DNA of 64,000 bases from Lachnospiraceae bacterium. Its GTDB lineage: Bacteria; Bacillota; Clostridia; Lachnospirales; Lachnospiraceae. Below are positions 16,447 through 25,300 of the stretch, piece by piece (the stretch's first letter is position 1; every line of letters starts with the position of its first letter). The DNA lies in NCBI GenBank assembly GCA_021202335.1, contig JAJQDE010000006.1, forward strand, positions 26,928 to 90,927, written 5' to 3'. The position numbers and the translations under genes were made by a program. The notes under the pieces were generated by a model. That model had not been told where the DNA came from and made no database searches. It saw nothing but the letters and a program-made list of their open reading frames with translations.

Positions 16447-17586
16447 ATGAAAAAGAAACTCGTAAGCGTACTTATGTGCGCGGCAATGACGGCAACCGTT
16501 CTTGCAGGCTGCGGTTCATCATCAACAACGACAACAACAGACACATCATCAGCGGATACATCTGCAGCAGATACGTCAGCATCTAATGCGGCAGAGACAA
16601 CTGCTGCTACAGAGGCGGCAGCAGACGCATCAGCAGATGCATCAGCATCAGGCGATGTGCTCACAATCGGCTTTGCGCAGGTAGGTCATGAGTCTGACTG
16701 GCGTACGGCATCCACAAATTCATGCCAGACCGTATTCACGGCAGAGAACGGCTATGATTTACAGTTCGTTGACTGCGATAACGATTCGGCAGTTCAGATT
16801 GAGGCAGTCCGTGGCTTTATCGAGCAGGACGTTGACTACATCATAATCGACCCCATCGTTTCAACAGGTTGGGACACAGTGCTTACAGAGTGCGAGGATG
16901 CAGGCATTCCCGTAATCGTAATCGACCGTACGATTGACGACTCAGACAAGTATGTTTCATGGGTTGGTTCAAACTTTAAGACAGAGGGTCTTGCAGCCGG
17001 CGAGTGGTTAAAGGCTTACGCTGAGCTTAAGGGCATCGAGGACATCAACGTGCTCGTTATCGAAGGCTCAACAGGCGCTTCAGCAACAATCGGACGTACA
17101 GACGGCTTCAAGGAAATCGCTGACAGAGAGGGCTGGACAATTCTTGACTCACAGAACGGCGACTTTACGCAGGCAGGCGGCCAGGAGGTTATGGAGTCTT
17201 ACTGCAAGAGCTATGAGGGACAGTTCAACGTAGTTATCTGCCAGAATGATAACGAAGCATTCGGTGCAATGGACGCTATGAAGAACGCAGGCGTTTCTTA
17301 CGGGGTGGACGGCGATGTTATTCTTGTTTCCTTCGACGCTTGTACGGCAGGTCTTGAGTATGTGCTTTCAGGCGACATCAACGCAGACTTCGAGTGCAAT
17401 CCCCTTGCAGCTCCTTTCGTGGAGGAGGTTATCCAGACACTTGAAGCAGGCGGAACACCTGAGAAGGAAGTATACATGTCAGAGCATTGGTTTGTAAATG
17501 AAGATATCCTTTCTTCAATCACGGTTGACGGCGAGGAGCAGGAGCTTACGGTTGTTGACCAGGCAGTGGTTGACGCACAGTATTAA
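16447..17586 (+). CDS. ytfQ: Sugar ABC transporter substrate-binding lipoprotein, YtfQ-like
   Basis: A 379-residue lipoprotein with lipobox LAGC (Cys22) and a Ser/Thr/Ala-rich linker (about 24-72), then a type 1 periplasmic-binding fold. Segments such as GFAQVGHESDWRTASTN, QIEAVRGFIEQDVDYIIIDP, STGWDTVL and VIVIDRTID closely follow the pattern of Escherichia coli YtfQ, the galactofuranose-binding protein. It is the first gene of a four-gene importer. A 120-base gap holding a hairpin separates it from the ATPase gene, which often gives a binding protein higher expression. Ligand assignment is by resemblance only. Confidence 0.9.
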   Translation: MKKKLVSVLMCAAMTATVLAGCGSSSTTTTTDTSSADTSAADTSASNAAETTAATEAAADASADASASGDVLTIGFAQVGHESDWRTASTNSCQTVFTAENGYDLQFVDCDNDSAVQIEAVRGFIEQDVDYIIIDPIVSTGWDTVLTECEDAGIPVIVIDRTIDDSDKYVSWVGSNFKTEGLAAGEWLKAYAELKGIEDINVLVIEGSTGASATIGRTDGFKEIADREGWTILDSQNGDFTQAGGQEVMESYCKSYEGQFNVVICQNDNEAFGAMDAMKNAGVSYGVDGDVILVSFDACTAGLEYVLSGDINADFECNPLAAPFVEEVIQTLEAGGTPEKEVYMSEHWFVNEDILSSITVDGEEQELTVVDQAVVDAQY

Positions 17587-17638
17587 TCAGCAGTACATAA
17601 TTCCAAATATCCCGGCAGGGATTTGGGAATGGATTATT

Positions 17639-17662
17639 GGGAGGAGAGGGATATCTCCTCCC
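17639..17662 (+). terminator. Hairpin between binding-protein and ATPase genes
   Basis: Perfect 9-bp stem GGGAGGAGA/TCTCCTCCC with a six-base loop and no U tract. It probably acts as an mRNA stabiliser or partial attenuator within the operon. Confidence 0.6.
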
Positions 17663-17706
17663 ATGTTATTAAGTGCGCGGAGGGCAGCGCGGAAATGGGG
17701 TAGAAT

Positions 17707-19221
17707 ATGGATAATCAGGTTATTTTGACCATGAGGGGGATTACGATGACCTTCCCCGGCGTAAAGGCGCTTGACAATGTGGATCTTACGCTGCGAAAGG
17801 GCGAGATTATGGCGCTCATGGGAGAAAACGGTGCGGGAAAGTCGACTCTGATAAAGTGTCTGACAGGCATAAACGCATTTGAGGCAGGAGAAATACATTT
17901 AGAGGGAATAGAAGGAGCGGTTGTAAACCACTCTACACTGGACGCGCAGAAAAAAGGAATCTCCACGGTTTATCAGGAGGTAAACCTCTGCCCGAACCTG
18001 AGTGTGGCGGAAAACCTCTTTATCGGGCGTGAGCCCAGGACAAAGCTGGGTACGATTAATTGGAAGGAAATGGTAAAAAAAGCGCAGAAAATCATTGACG
18101 ATTTGGATATAAAGGTTGATGCGACGCAGAACCTTGAGGAATGTTCGCTTGCGCTCCAGCAGATGATAGCGATTGCGAGAGCCGTGGACATGGACTGCAA
18201 GGTGCTGATTTTGGATGAGCCGACCTCGTCGCTTGACGACAATGAGGTTGAAAAGCTGTTTACGCTGATGCGGCAGCTTAAGGATAAGGGTGTGGCAATC
18301 GTGTTTGTCACCCACTTTTTGGAACAGGTATATGCGGTATGCGACCGGATTACGGTCTTGAGAAACGGACAGTTAGTCGGCGAGTACCCCATTAATGAGC
18401 TGCCAAGGGTTAAGCTTGTGGCGGCAATGATGGGCAAGGATTTTGACGACCTTGCAGCCATCAAAACAGGGGAAAAGCAGGACTTTAGCAAGGCGCCGCT
18501 TGTAGTTGACGCAAAGGGCATGAGCCATAAAGGAACGATTAAGCCCTTCGACCTTGAAATCCACGAGGGAGAGGTTGTGGGACTCACGGGGCTTTTGGGC
18601 TCAGGGCGCAGCGAGCTGGCAAGAGTTATCTACGGCGCTGATAAAAATCAGACGGGAGAGCTGAAATTCCGCGGAAAGAAAGCGGACATCAATGCTCCCA
18701 TCGACGCGATGAAGCTCGGAATGGGACTGCTTCCCGACGACAGAAAGGCGGAGGGAATAATCGGAGACCTTTCCGTGAGGGAAAACATCATTCTCGCGCT
18801 TCAGGCAAAGCGGGGCGTTTTCAGGCTCCTGCCTATGAGTAAGCAGATAGAAATTGCGGACAAATACATTGACATGCTTCAGATAAAGACGGCAAGCAGA
18901 GAAACCCTGATTAAGCAGCTTTCAGGAGGAAATCAGCAAAAGGTTATCCTCGGAAGATGGCTTGCCACGGATCCGAACTTCCTTATCCTCGACGAGCCTA
19001 CGCGTGGAATTGACATAGGCACAAAGACGGAAATCCAAAAGCTTGTGCTTAAGCTTGCGGGAGAGGGCAAGAGCCTGATTTTCATTTCCTCGGAGATAGA
19101 GGAAATGCTGCGCACCTGCTCGAAGCTGGCAGTCATGCGCGACGGTCAGAAGGTTGGCGAGATTACTGAAAATCTGACTCAGGAGAACGTGATGAAAGAA
19201 ATCGCGGGAATGGGGGCTTAA
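17707..19221 (+). CDS. ytfR: Sugar ABC transporter ATP-binding protein, YtfR-like
   Basis: A 504-residue protein with two nucleotide-binding domains, as in monosaccharide (CUT2) importers. The first has GENGAGKSTLIKCLTG and ILDEPTSSLDDNE. The second has the usual altered P-loop GLLGSGRSEL, then QLSGGNQQKVILGRWL and ILDEPTRGIDIG. It energises the two permeases encoded directly downstream (one-base gap to the next gene). GGGG lies about seven bases before the ATG. Confidence 0.95.
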   Translation: MDNQVILTMRGITMTFPGVKALDNVDLTLRKGEIMALMGENGAGKSTLIKCLTGINAFEAGEIHLEGIEGAVVNHSTLDAQKKGISTVYQEVNLCPNLSVAENLFIGREPRTKLGTINWKEMVKKAQKIIDDLDIKVDATQNLEECSLALQQMIAIARAVDMDCKVLILDEPTSSLDDNEVEKLFTLMRQLKDKGVAIVFVTHFLEQVYAVCDRITVLRNGQLVGEYPINELPRVKLVAAMMGKDFDDLAAIKTGEKQDFSKAPLVVDAKGMSHKGTIKPFDLEIHEGEVVGLTGLLGSGRSELARVIYGADKNQTGELKFRGKKADINAPIDAMKLGMGLLPDDRKAEGIIGDLSVRENIILALQAKRGVFRLLPMSKQIEIADKYIDMLQIKTASRETLIKQLSGGNQQKVILGRWLATDPNFLILDEPTRGIDIGTKTEIQKLVLKLAGEGKSLIFISSEIEEMLRTCSKLAVMRDGQKVGEITENLTQENVMKEIAGMGA

Positions 19222-19222
19222 A

Positions 19223-20287
19223 ATGAACAAAATAAAAAAACTGACAGGAATGCCATTGTTCCTTCCTATCTTTTGTATGATTTTAGTTATGGCAGTAAAC
19301 ATCATTTACGATGTTGCAAACGGAAATTTTGCTTTGAATTTCTTTACGATATCCATTCGGAACGGAATTTTGTACGGCCGTCTGATTGATATTCTCAACA
19401 GAGGAAGCGAGATTGCGATTTTGGCAATCGGAATGACCTTAGTGGTATCATCATCGGCAGGTACGGATATTTCGGTAGGCTCGGTAATGTCGCTTGCGGC
19501 GTCCTTCTGCTGTATGCTTCTTGCGGGCTATGGCGTGTCGTCAACGAATGAGCTTGCAATGCCGCTTATCATAGGCGTGCTCGGCGGAATGCTGATGGGC
19601 TGCGTGTGCGGCGCGTTCAACGGCTTTTTGGTTGCAAATCTGAACGTGCAGCCGATGGTCGCCACGCTGATTTTGTATTCGGCGGCAAGGGCAATCGGGC
19701 TTTTGCTCTGCAACAACATGATTGTATATGTGCGTGTTCCTTCCTTTAAGGTATTCGGCGACTATGTGGGTATAATTCCGACGCCCATCATCATCGCGGC
19801 AGTATGTATCATCATCATTACGCTTGTGCTCAAAAAGACCGCGCTCGGTCTGTACATACAGAGTGTAGGTATCAACAAAAAGGCGTCGAGGATTGCGGGA
19901 ATAAAGTCGGAGAAAATGATTTTCCTCTGCTATGTTATCTGCGGACTCTGCGCAGGCATCGCGGGAATTGTCGCGGCATCGAGAATAAGCTCCGCGGACT
20001 CCAATAACATCGGCAAGAACTTTGAGCTTGACGCAATTCTTTCCGTGGCGCTCGGCGGCAACAGCTTAGGCGGCGGTAAATTCCGCCTTGCAGGCTCGAT
20101 TATCGGCGCATACACGATACAGGCGATTACCACCACACTCTACGCGATCGGCGTTTCGACAGAGCAGGCGCCCGTTTATAAGGCTGTCATCGTTATCATT
20201 ATCGTGGCGGTACAGGCTCCTCCCGTGAAAGCGTTCTTCAAAAAGTGGTCGGCAAAAAGACAGCTTGCTAAGGGAGGTGCGGCATAA
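19223..20287 (+). CDS. ytfT: Sugar ABC transporter permease 1, YtfT-like
   Basis: A 354-residue CUT2-type permease (BPD_transp_2) with about eight to ten membrane segments. The family block GMTLVVSSSAGTDISVGSVMSLAA and the C-terminal block FELDAILSVALGGNSLGGGKFRLAGSIIGA are clear. It pairs with the second permease, which overlaps its stop codon, to form the membrane channel. Confidence 0.93.
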   Translation: MNKIKKLTGMPLFLPIFCMILVMAVNIIYDVANGNFALNFFTISIRNGILYGRLIDILNRGSEIAILAIGMTLVVSSSAGTDISVGSVMSLAASFCCMLLAGYGVSSTNELAMPLIIGVLGGMLMGCVCGAFNGFLVANLNVQPMVATLILYSAARAIGLLLCNNMIVYVRVPSFKVFGDYVGIIPTPIIIAAVCIIIITLVLKKTALGLYIQSVGINKKASRIAGIKSEKMIFLCYVICGLCAGIAGIVAASRISSADSNNIGKNFELDAILSVALGGNSLGGGKFRLAGSIIGAYTIQAITTTLYAIGVSTEQAPVYKAVIVIIIVAVQAPPVKAFFKKWSAKRQLAKGGAA

Positions 20288-21306
20288 TGAAAAAGAGAAA
20301 GATTAATGGAAATACACTTCTGCTGATAATTACGATTGCGCTTTTCGTGGTGATGTATGCGGCAGGCTGCATTATATATGGAAGTAAAGGCTTTACGCAT
20401 TTACAGACCTTTTTGAACATACTTATAAACAACGCAGGGCTTTTGTGCGTCACGAGCGGAATGACCTGCGTCATGCTCACGGGAGGCATTGATATTTCCG
20501 TCGGCTCTCTGATTGCGCTGGACTGCATGTTCCTTGCGGTTGGCATGGAGCGCTGGGGCATGAACCCCGTCGTGCTGTGCATTTTGGTGCTTCTGATAGG
20601 TATTCTGTTCGGCATTGTGCAGGGCTTTTGCGTGGGCTACTTAAACATTCAGCCCTTTATCGTGACGATGGCGGGCATGTTCTTTGGCAGAGGTATGACG
20701 GCGGTAATCTGTACGGACCAGGTGTCCATCAGCAATGAAACCTTTGTTGCATGGGCAAATAAGAAAATCCAAATCCCGTTTGGGATAGGCTCCTACACAA
20801 ACAGCAAGAGTGTTCTGCAAGTGCCGTTCATCCGCGTGACCGTAGTGATAGCGCTGCTTGTGCTTGTTGTCATTTTCCTGATGCTGCGCTATACGAAGTT
20901 CGGGCGCAACCTGTATGCGGTCGGCGGAAGCGAGCAGTCGGCGGCAATGATGGGACTTGACGTGAAAAAGACAAAGATGTACGCATACATACTTTCCTCA
21001 TTCCTCTGCTCTATTGGCGGCATATGCTTCTGCTTGAACACTATGTCGGGAAACGTGCAGCAGGCGTCAGGGCTTGAGATGGATGCGATTTCGTCGGCGG
21101 TTATCGGCGGCACGCTCCTTACGGGAGGCGTGGGAAACCCCATCGGTTCCTTCTTCGGCGTGCTGATAAACGGTACGATTTCCACGCTGGTTAAGACCAA
21201 CGGAAAGCTTTTAAGCTCGTGGTCGAACATCGCGGTGGCGGCGCTGCTCTGCTTCTTCATAGTGCTGCAAAGCATCTTTGCGAAGATTAAGGAGAAAAAA
21301 GGGTGA
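20287..21306 (+). CDS. yjfF: Sugar ABC transporter permease 2, YjfF-like
   Basis: A 339-residue CUT2-type permease with GMTCVMLTGGIDISVGSLIALDC, a periplasmic-facing loop near 145-180, and GLEMDAISSAVIGGTLLTGGVGNPIGSFFGVLINGTI at the C-terminus. The start overlaps the previous stop (TAATG). It is the last gene of the operon, and its stop codon lies within the first terminator hairpin. Confidence 0.93.
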   Translation: MKKRKINGNTLLLIITIALFVVMYAAGCIIYGSKGFTHLQTFLNILINNAGLLCVTSGMTCVMLTGGIDISVGSLIALDCMFLAVGMERWGMNPVVLCILVLLIGILFGIVQGFCVGYLNIQPFIVTMAGMFFGRGMTAVICTDQVSISNETFVAWANKKIQIPFGIGSYTNSKSVLQVPFIRVTVVIALLVLVVIFLMLRYTKFGRNLYAVGGSEQSAAMMGLDVKKTKMYAYILSSFLCSIGGICFCLNTMSGNVQQASGLEMDAISSAVIGGTLLTGGVGNPIGSFFGVLINGTISTLVKTNGKLLSSWSNIAVAALLCFFIVLQSIFAKIKEKKG

Positions 21307-21323
21307 AGGCTTTGCCTTCACCC
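21301..21323 (+). terminator. First hairpin after the sugar operon
   Basis: A 10-bp stem GGGTGAAGGC/GCCTTCACCC with a three-base loop overlaps the yjfF stop codon. Confidence 0.65.
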
Positions 21324-21326
21324 AAG

Positions 21327-21367
21327 AAAAAATAAAGAATGTGCCGAAAGCACATTCTTTATTTTTT
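21327..21367. terminator. Bidirectional terminator between yjfF and thrH
   Basis: A perfect 18-bp stem with AAAAAATAAAGAATGTGC as left arm, a CGAAA loop and a T-rich right arm ends in TTTTTT. It has a U tract on both strands and serves two convergent genes. Confidence 0.9.
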
Positions 21368-21377
21368 AAGTGATATT

Positions 21378-21980
21378 TTAATCAAGCGATTTTTTGATTG
21401 CCGACATAAGCTCGTCGTATGTTTCGTATGCCGGCAGCTCGGGATTGTCAGCCTTGATTTTATCAGTGCTTTTGAATAAAAAGCCCGCCTTGCTTGCCTT
21501 TATCATCGCCAGGTCGTTGTAGCTGTCGCCGCTTGCAATGGTTTCATAGCCGATGGACTGCAAAGCCTTCACCGTGGTAAGCTTCGACTGCTCGCAGCGC
21601 ATCCTGAAGCCCGTAATTTCGCCGTTTGCGGCAACCTCGAGCGAGTTGCAGAAAATGGTAGGCCAACCGAGCTTTTTCATCAGCGGTGTGGCAAACTGCT
21701 CAAAGGTATCGCTGATAATGATAACCTGGCAGAGAGAGCGCAGCTCATCCAAAAATTCCTTTGCGCCGGGGATAGGGTCGATTTTGGCAATCGTTTCCTG
21801 TATCTCCTTAATGCCAAGCCCGTGCTCCTTGAGCACTCCAAGCCTCCACGTCATAAGCTTGCCGTAATCAGGCTCGTCGCGCGTCGTCTTTTTCAGCTCC
21901 GGTATGCCGCTTGCCTCGGCAAACGCAATCCATATTTCCGGCACCAATACACCCTCTAAATCCAAACATGTTATGTACAT
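21378..21980 (-). CDS. thrH: Phosphoserine phosphatase / homoserine phosphotransferase ThrH
   Basis: A HAD-superfamily enzyme of 200 residues that matches the Pseudomonas ThrH pattern along its length. The nucleophile motif is CLDLEGVLVPEIWIAFAE (Asp7, Glu9). Motif II is IIISDTFEQF and the metal loop is IASGDSYNDLAMI. ThrH releases phosphate from phosphoserine and can transfer it to homoserine. The ATG at 21978-21980 is preferred because AAAGGA lies nine bases away; another ATG three codons upstream directly abuts that site. It stands alone, convergent with the sugar operon. Confidence 0.92.
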   Translation of the reverse strand: MYITCLDLEGVLVPEIWIAFAEASGIPELKKTTRDEPDYGKLMTWRLGVLKEHGLGIKEIQETIAKIDPIPGAKEFLDELRSLCQVIIISDTFEQFATPLMKKLGWPTIFCNSLEVAANGEITGFRMRCEQSKLTTVKALQSIGYETIASGDSYNDLAMIKASKAGFLFKSTDKIKADNPELPAYETYDELMSAIKKSLD

Positions 21981-22101
21981 AATTTTCATTCCTTTCGATT
22001 AAAAATTCCCTTATCCTAAGAGTATACCATATTCCGGGCGGAAAACCGCCTGAAATTTGAGAATATTATCAATTTGTGTAAATCTGCCCAAAATACGGCT
22101 G

Positions 22102-22114
22102 TTTTTTTTTTTTT
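22102..22114 (+). repeat. T13 homopolymer upstream of the giant-gene promoter
   Basis: Thirteen consecutive T residues end eight bases before the TTGACG -35 box. Such tracts change length by slippage and also act as AT-rich promoter upstream elements. Confidence 0.85.
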
Positions 22115-22200
22115 GGTATACATTGACGATGAAAAAATTTAAGTATAAGTATAAAATGTAAAAGACTGGATTTATTACAGCTTTGGCGGCACAATCGGTA

Positions 22201-22236
22201 TAACGATAGTTATAATAATTATTATGAATTATTATG
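22201..22236 (+). repeat. Second 12-bp dyad array, in the giant-gene leader
   Basis: TAACGATAGTTA, then TAATAATTATTA and TGAATTATTATG in 12-base steps. The first unit matches the units at 16368-16415 apart from the variable centre. Units two and three are more decayed. Confidence 0.7.
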
Positions 22237-22319
22237 GGAAGAGAATTTGTACAGCTATGGGAAAACCGAAAAGTGCGGAATGAAACTAAAGGTTAATTTT
22301 AAGAATGGGAGGAGCAAGT

Positions 22320-25300
22320 ATGTTTAAACCGGGATTGTTTAAACGAGCGCTGCCGGTTGTGCTGAGCGTGGCAATGACATTTCAGTCTATGCCCGTGACG
22401 GCGCTGGCGGCGGAGGACTCTTCGGTTGTCACGGAGGACACAGCCGGGGAGAGTGAGGAAGCCAATGACGCTGCTGAAGAAGCGGATGCGGCAGAATCGA
22501 CGGAAGCAGATGCGGATAACACCGTATCAGAGAGCGCTTCTTCAGAAGCTTCTGAAGCTTCAGAATCTTCTGAAGCAACGGAAACAATTGAAACAACAGA
22601 AGCATCTGAAACGGCTTCTGAAGCTGCGGAAACGATGCAGACGGCTGACGCTGAAACTGAAGAAGCAACACAGACAGCGGAAACTGAAAAAGAAGCTGAG
22701 GTGGCTGACGTAAACGAAGATGGGAGCACTACGGTCAGCGCTGTTATTGATGTTGATTATGAGAGTTTAAAGTCGTATGTATACGATGATGATTTGTCGT
22801 ACACATCCCTGACCGATACGGTTTCGAGTGTCTATGACGAGGACAACGAAAATCCGTTTGGGAATATTCTGAGTAAAATTAAAGATAGCAGTTACGGTAT
22901 TCTGACCGTGACGGATGAAAGCACGGGAGATTCTTTAGAACTCGTGAGTAAGCTGACCTGCACATGGCAGAGCCAAAACAGCGAGGGCGAATATTCCGAT
23001 ATGGCTTCGGGAGATACGCCGTATGAGGCGGGCGCGTACAGACTCTATATTTCACTTGATGAAAAGTACGCGACAGCGGAGGCTGTTACAATCAATTTCG
23101 AGATTGAACAGCGTGAGATTGAAATTGGAAAAGGCAATTTTAATACCAATATAAGCTCAGGCGATACGGTCGCTGAGGTAATAGAAGACCTTAAGGCTGA
23201 ATTAAGCTTCACGTCAGGCAGTGACGATGACGATTTCTCCGCATATGTGGGCACTCCCACAATCGTGGTAAGATATACCACCGGTACGGAAGCGCTTGCT
23301 GACGGAGAAAAGCTCCTTAAGGGCAGCGATTACAGCATTGATATCAGTGCGGAGCCGACCGATACGGCAAACTATACGGTAAAGTCTTTGACAATCAACC
23401 TGAATGTTGCCGAATTGAAAAAAACCGAGCTGACAATCACCGATAAGTACGAGGCGGATAATGAAACGGATATCACCAGAACATACACGGGTGCAGCGAT
23501 TACGGCGCCTGTATTGAATGAGGAGATTACCGTAGTCGTGACTTCAGTGGAAGAAACCGATGAAACGACAGGTGAGGCGCTCGTCCTTGTGGATAATGAA
23601 TTGAGTAAGCTTACGGCAAGCTGGACAGACGCGGACGGGAACGAGCTTACGGAAACTCCTGTGGACGCAGGGGCATATTACTATGTCCTGACATATACGG
23701 ACAGCGAGGGTGTATATGCCGACGCGGAAGATATGGTAAAGGTAGTTGTGGAGCCGGCTGCGCTGACTCTGATTCCTTCGCTTTCCGATACGGATTATTA
23801 CGTGGGCGCATTGGCGTCGGATGTGACGGCAAAAGCAGCATATACTCTCCAAAAAGAGGATGGAACCCCATATGGCTATGACGAAGATACCTTTTGGGGA
23901 GTATCTTACAGCAATACTTACAGAAATCAGTCATATGAACCGGTATTCACGCTTCAGATGGGTACAACCACAACGGAGGACGGCAAGTCAACCACAACGT
24001 GGGAGGATTTAGATGCAGACGATGAGATAGAATATCCTTCCGGAGCCAACACCATAGATGAGGAAAATGTAACAATTGCTTACCGACTGGTGTTTGCGGG
24101 AGAGAAAGCGCTCTTTAGTGAAAGCACCGGAAATATTATTTCGGGTACAGAAACATCTGCTGCGGATACCTCCACAAACAGTGCGGAGAAGAACTATGCG
24201 GTGGACGTGACGGACGAAACACTTGAGGCGAATGCAGTCGACGTGACGGTAAGCGCCGCAACAAAGGTGACGATTGACACGAGTGCAATGCTGCCTGATG
24301 GAGTGACGGCGTCTGACATTAATACCGATGATAAGCTTTACAGCAAGGTATATGACGGCGAACAGCTTTATACGGACAGAGCTGCATATAAGAAGGCAGT
24401 CGTGACCGCGGACGGCACACAGGTTGCAAGCAACACCGATTCGTCGCTTACTTATACATGGTACGAATTTGACCTGATTACGGAAACGGAATTGGACGAC
24501 GAGGGCAATGAGGTGACTACGGTTACACCAAAGCTTGGCGATACGGTCGGCACATCATACACCTCTAATCCGAGCGATGCGGGATATTATGCCCTTGAAG
24601 TTTCTTATACTGATGCAGACCATGTATATGCGGATGCAACGGCATATGTGTACTTTGAGATTGAAGAGCAGATTATCCGTGTCGTTCCGACATCTGAGGT
24701 TTCCGTATATGAGGGCTGGACGATATCGGAGCTGACAGAGAACAGGACGGATGAGCTTACATATACGTTTGAAAAGCTGAAGGATAATGACCTGACCGCA
24801 GGCGAGTGGGAGGCAATGGATACCCTTTCTCAGGCGGATGAGGATGATAAGTTATTTACGCTTGATTGGTTCGTTCTCAAGGGCGACAGCACGGACGCAA
24901 GCACGGCAAGCTACACGAAGATTGGGGACGAATATGATGAAAGCTTTGCACTGAGCGTTCCTTATAAGCTGGGCGCTTGCGTTACCCTTTGTCCATATGA
25001 TAAAGATTACAATGCAAATGCTTACTATGGCAATTACATTTGCGAATATACCGTTACGGAGGATGGAACTGAAACGGAGAAATGCGCGGGTGAGGACAGC
25101 GCTGTTTCCATTACGGTAAATGCCATGGGTACGACGGAGCTTGATATCACCATCGAAACCACAAAGCTTACATCGCTCAAAAAGACCTATGACGGCACGG
25201 CGTTTGATATATCGGAGGCAATCGCGAACGGTCTTGTCACGGTTACAAAGAAGAACACGGACGATGTGGTAGTGACTACGGGCGATGACGCGGAAATCGC

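Larger units (their letters stand above)
21981..22319. other. Divergent regulatory region between thrH and the giant gene
   Basis: The region contains a GGCGG/CCGCC hairpin near 22036-22050, a run of 13 T (22102-22114), a plausible plus-strand promoter (TTGACG at 22123-22128 with several overlapping -10 options at 22144-22155), and dyad repeats at 22201-22236. The giant gene therefore has a leader of about 160 bases. No small ORF with a good ribosome site was seen. Confidence 0.6.

Noticed and set aside
18570..18630. Broken second ATP site in the YtfR-like ATPase (GSGRSEL, no Lys)
   Set aside because: This altered P-loop is normal in the second domain of CUT2-type sugar ABC ATPases.
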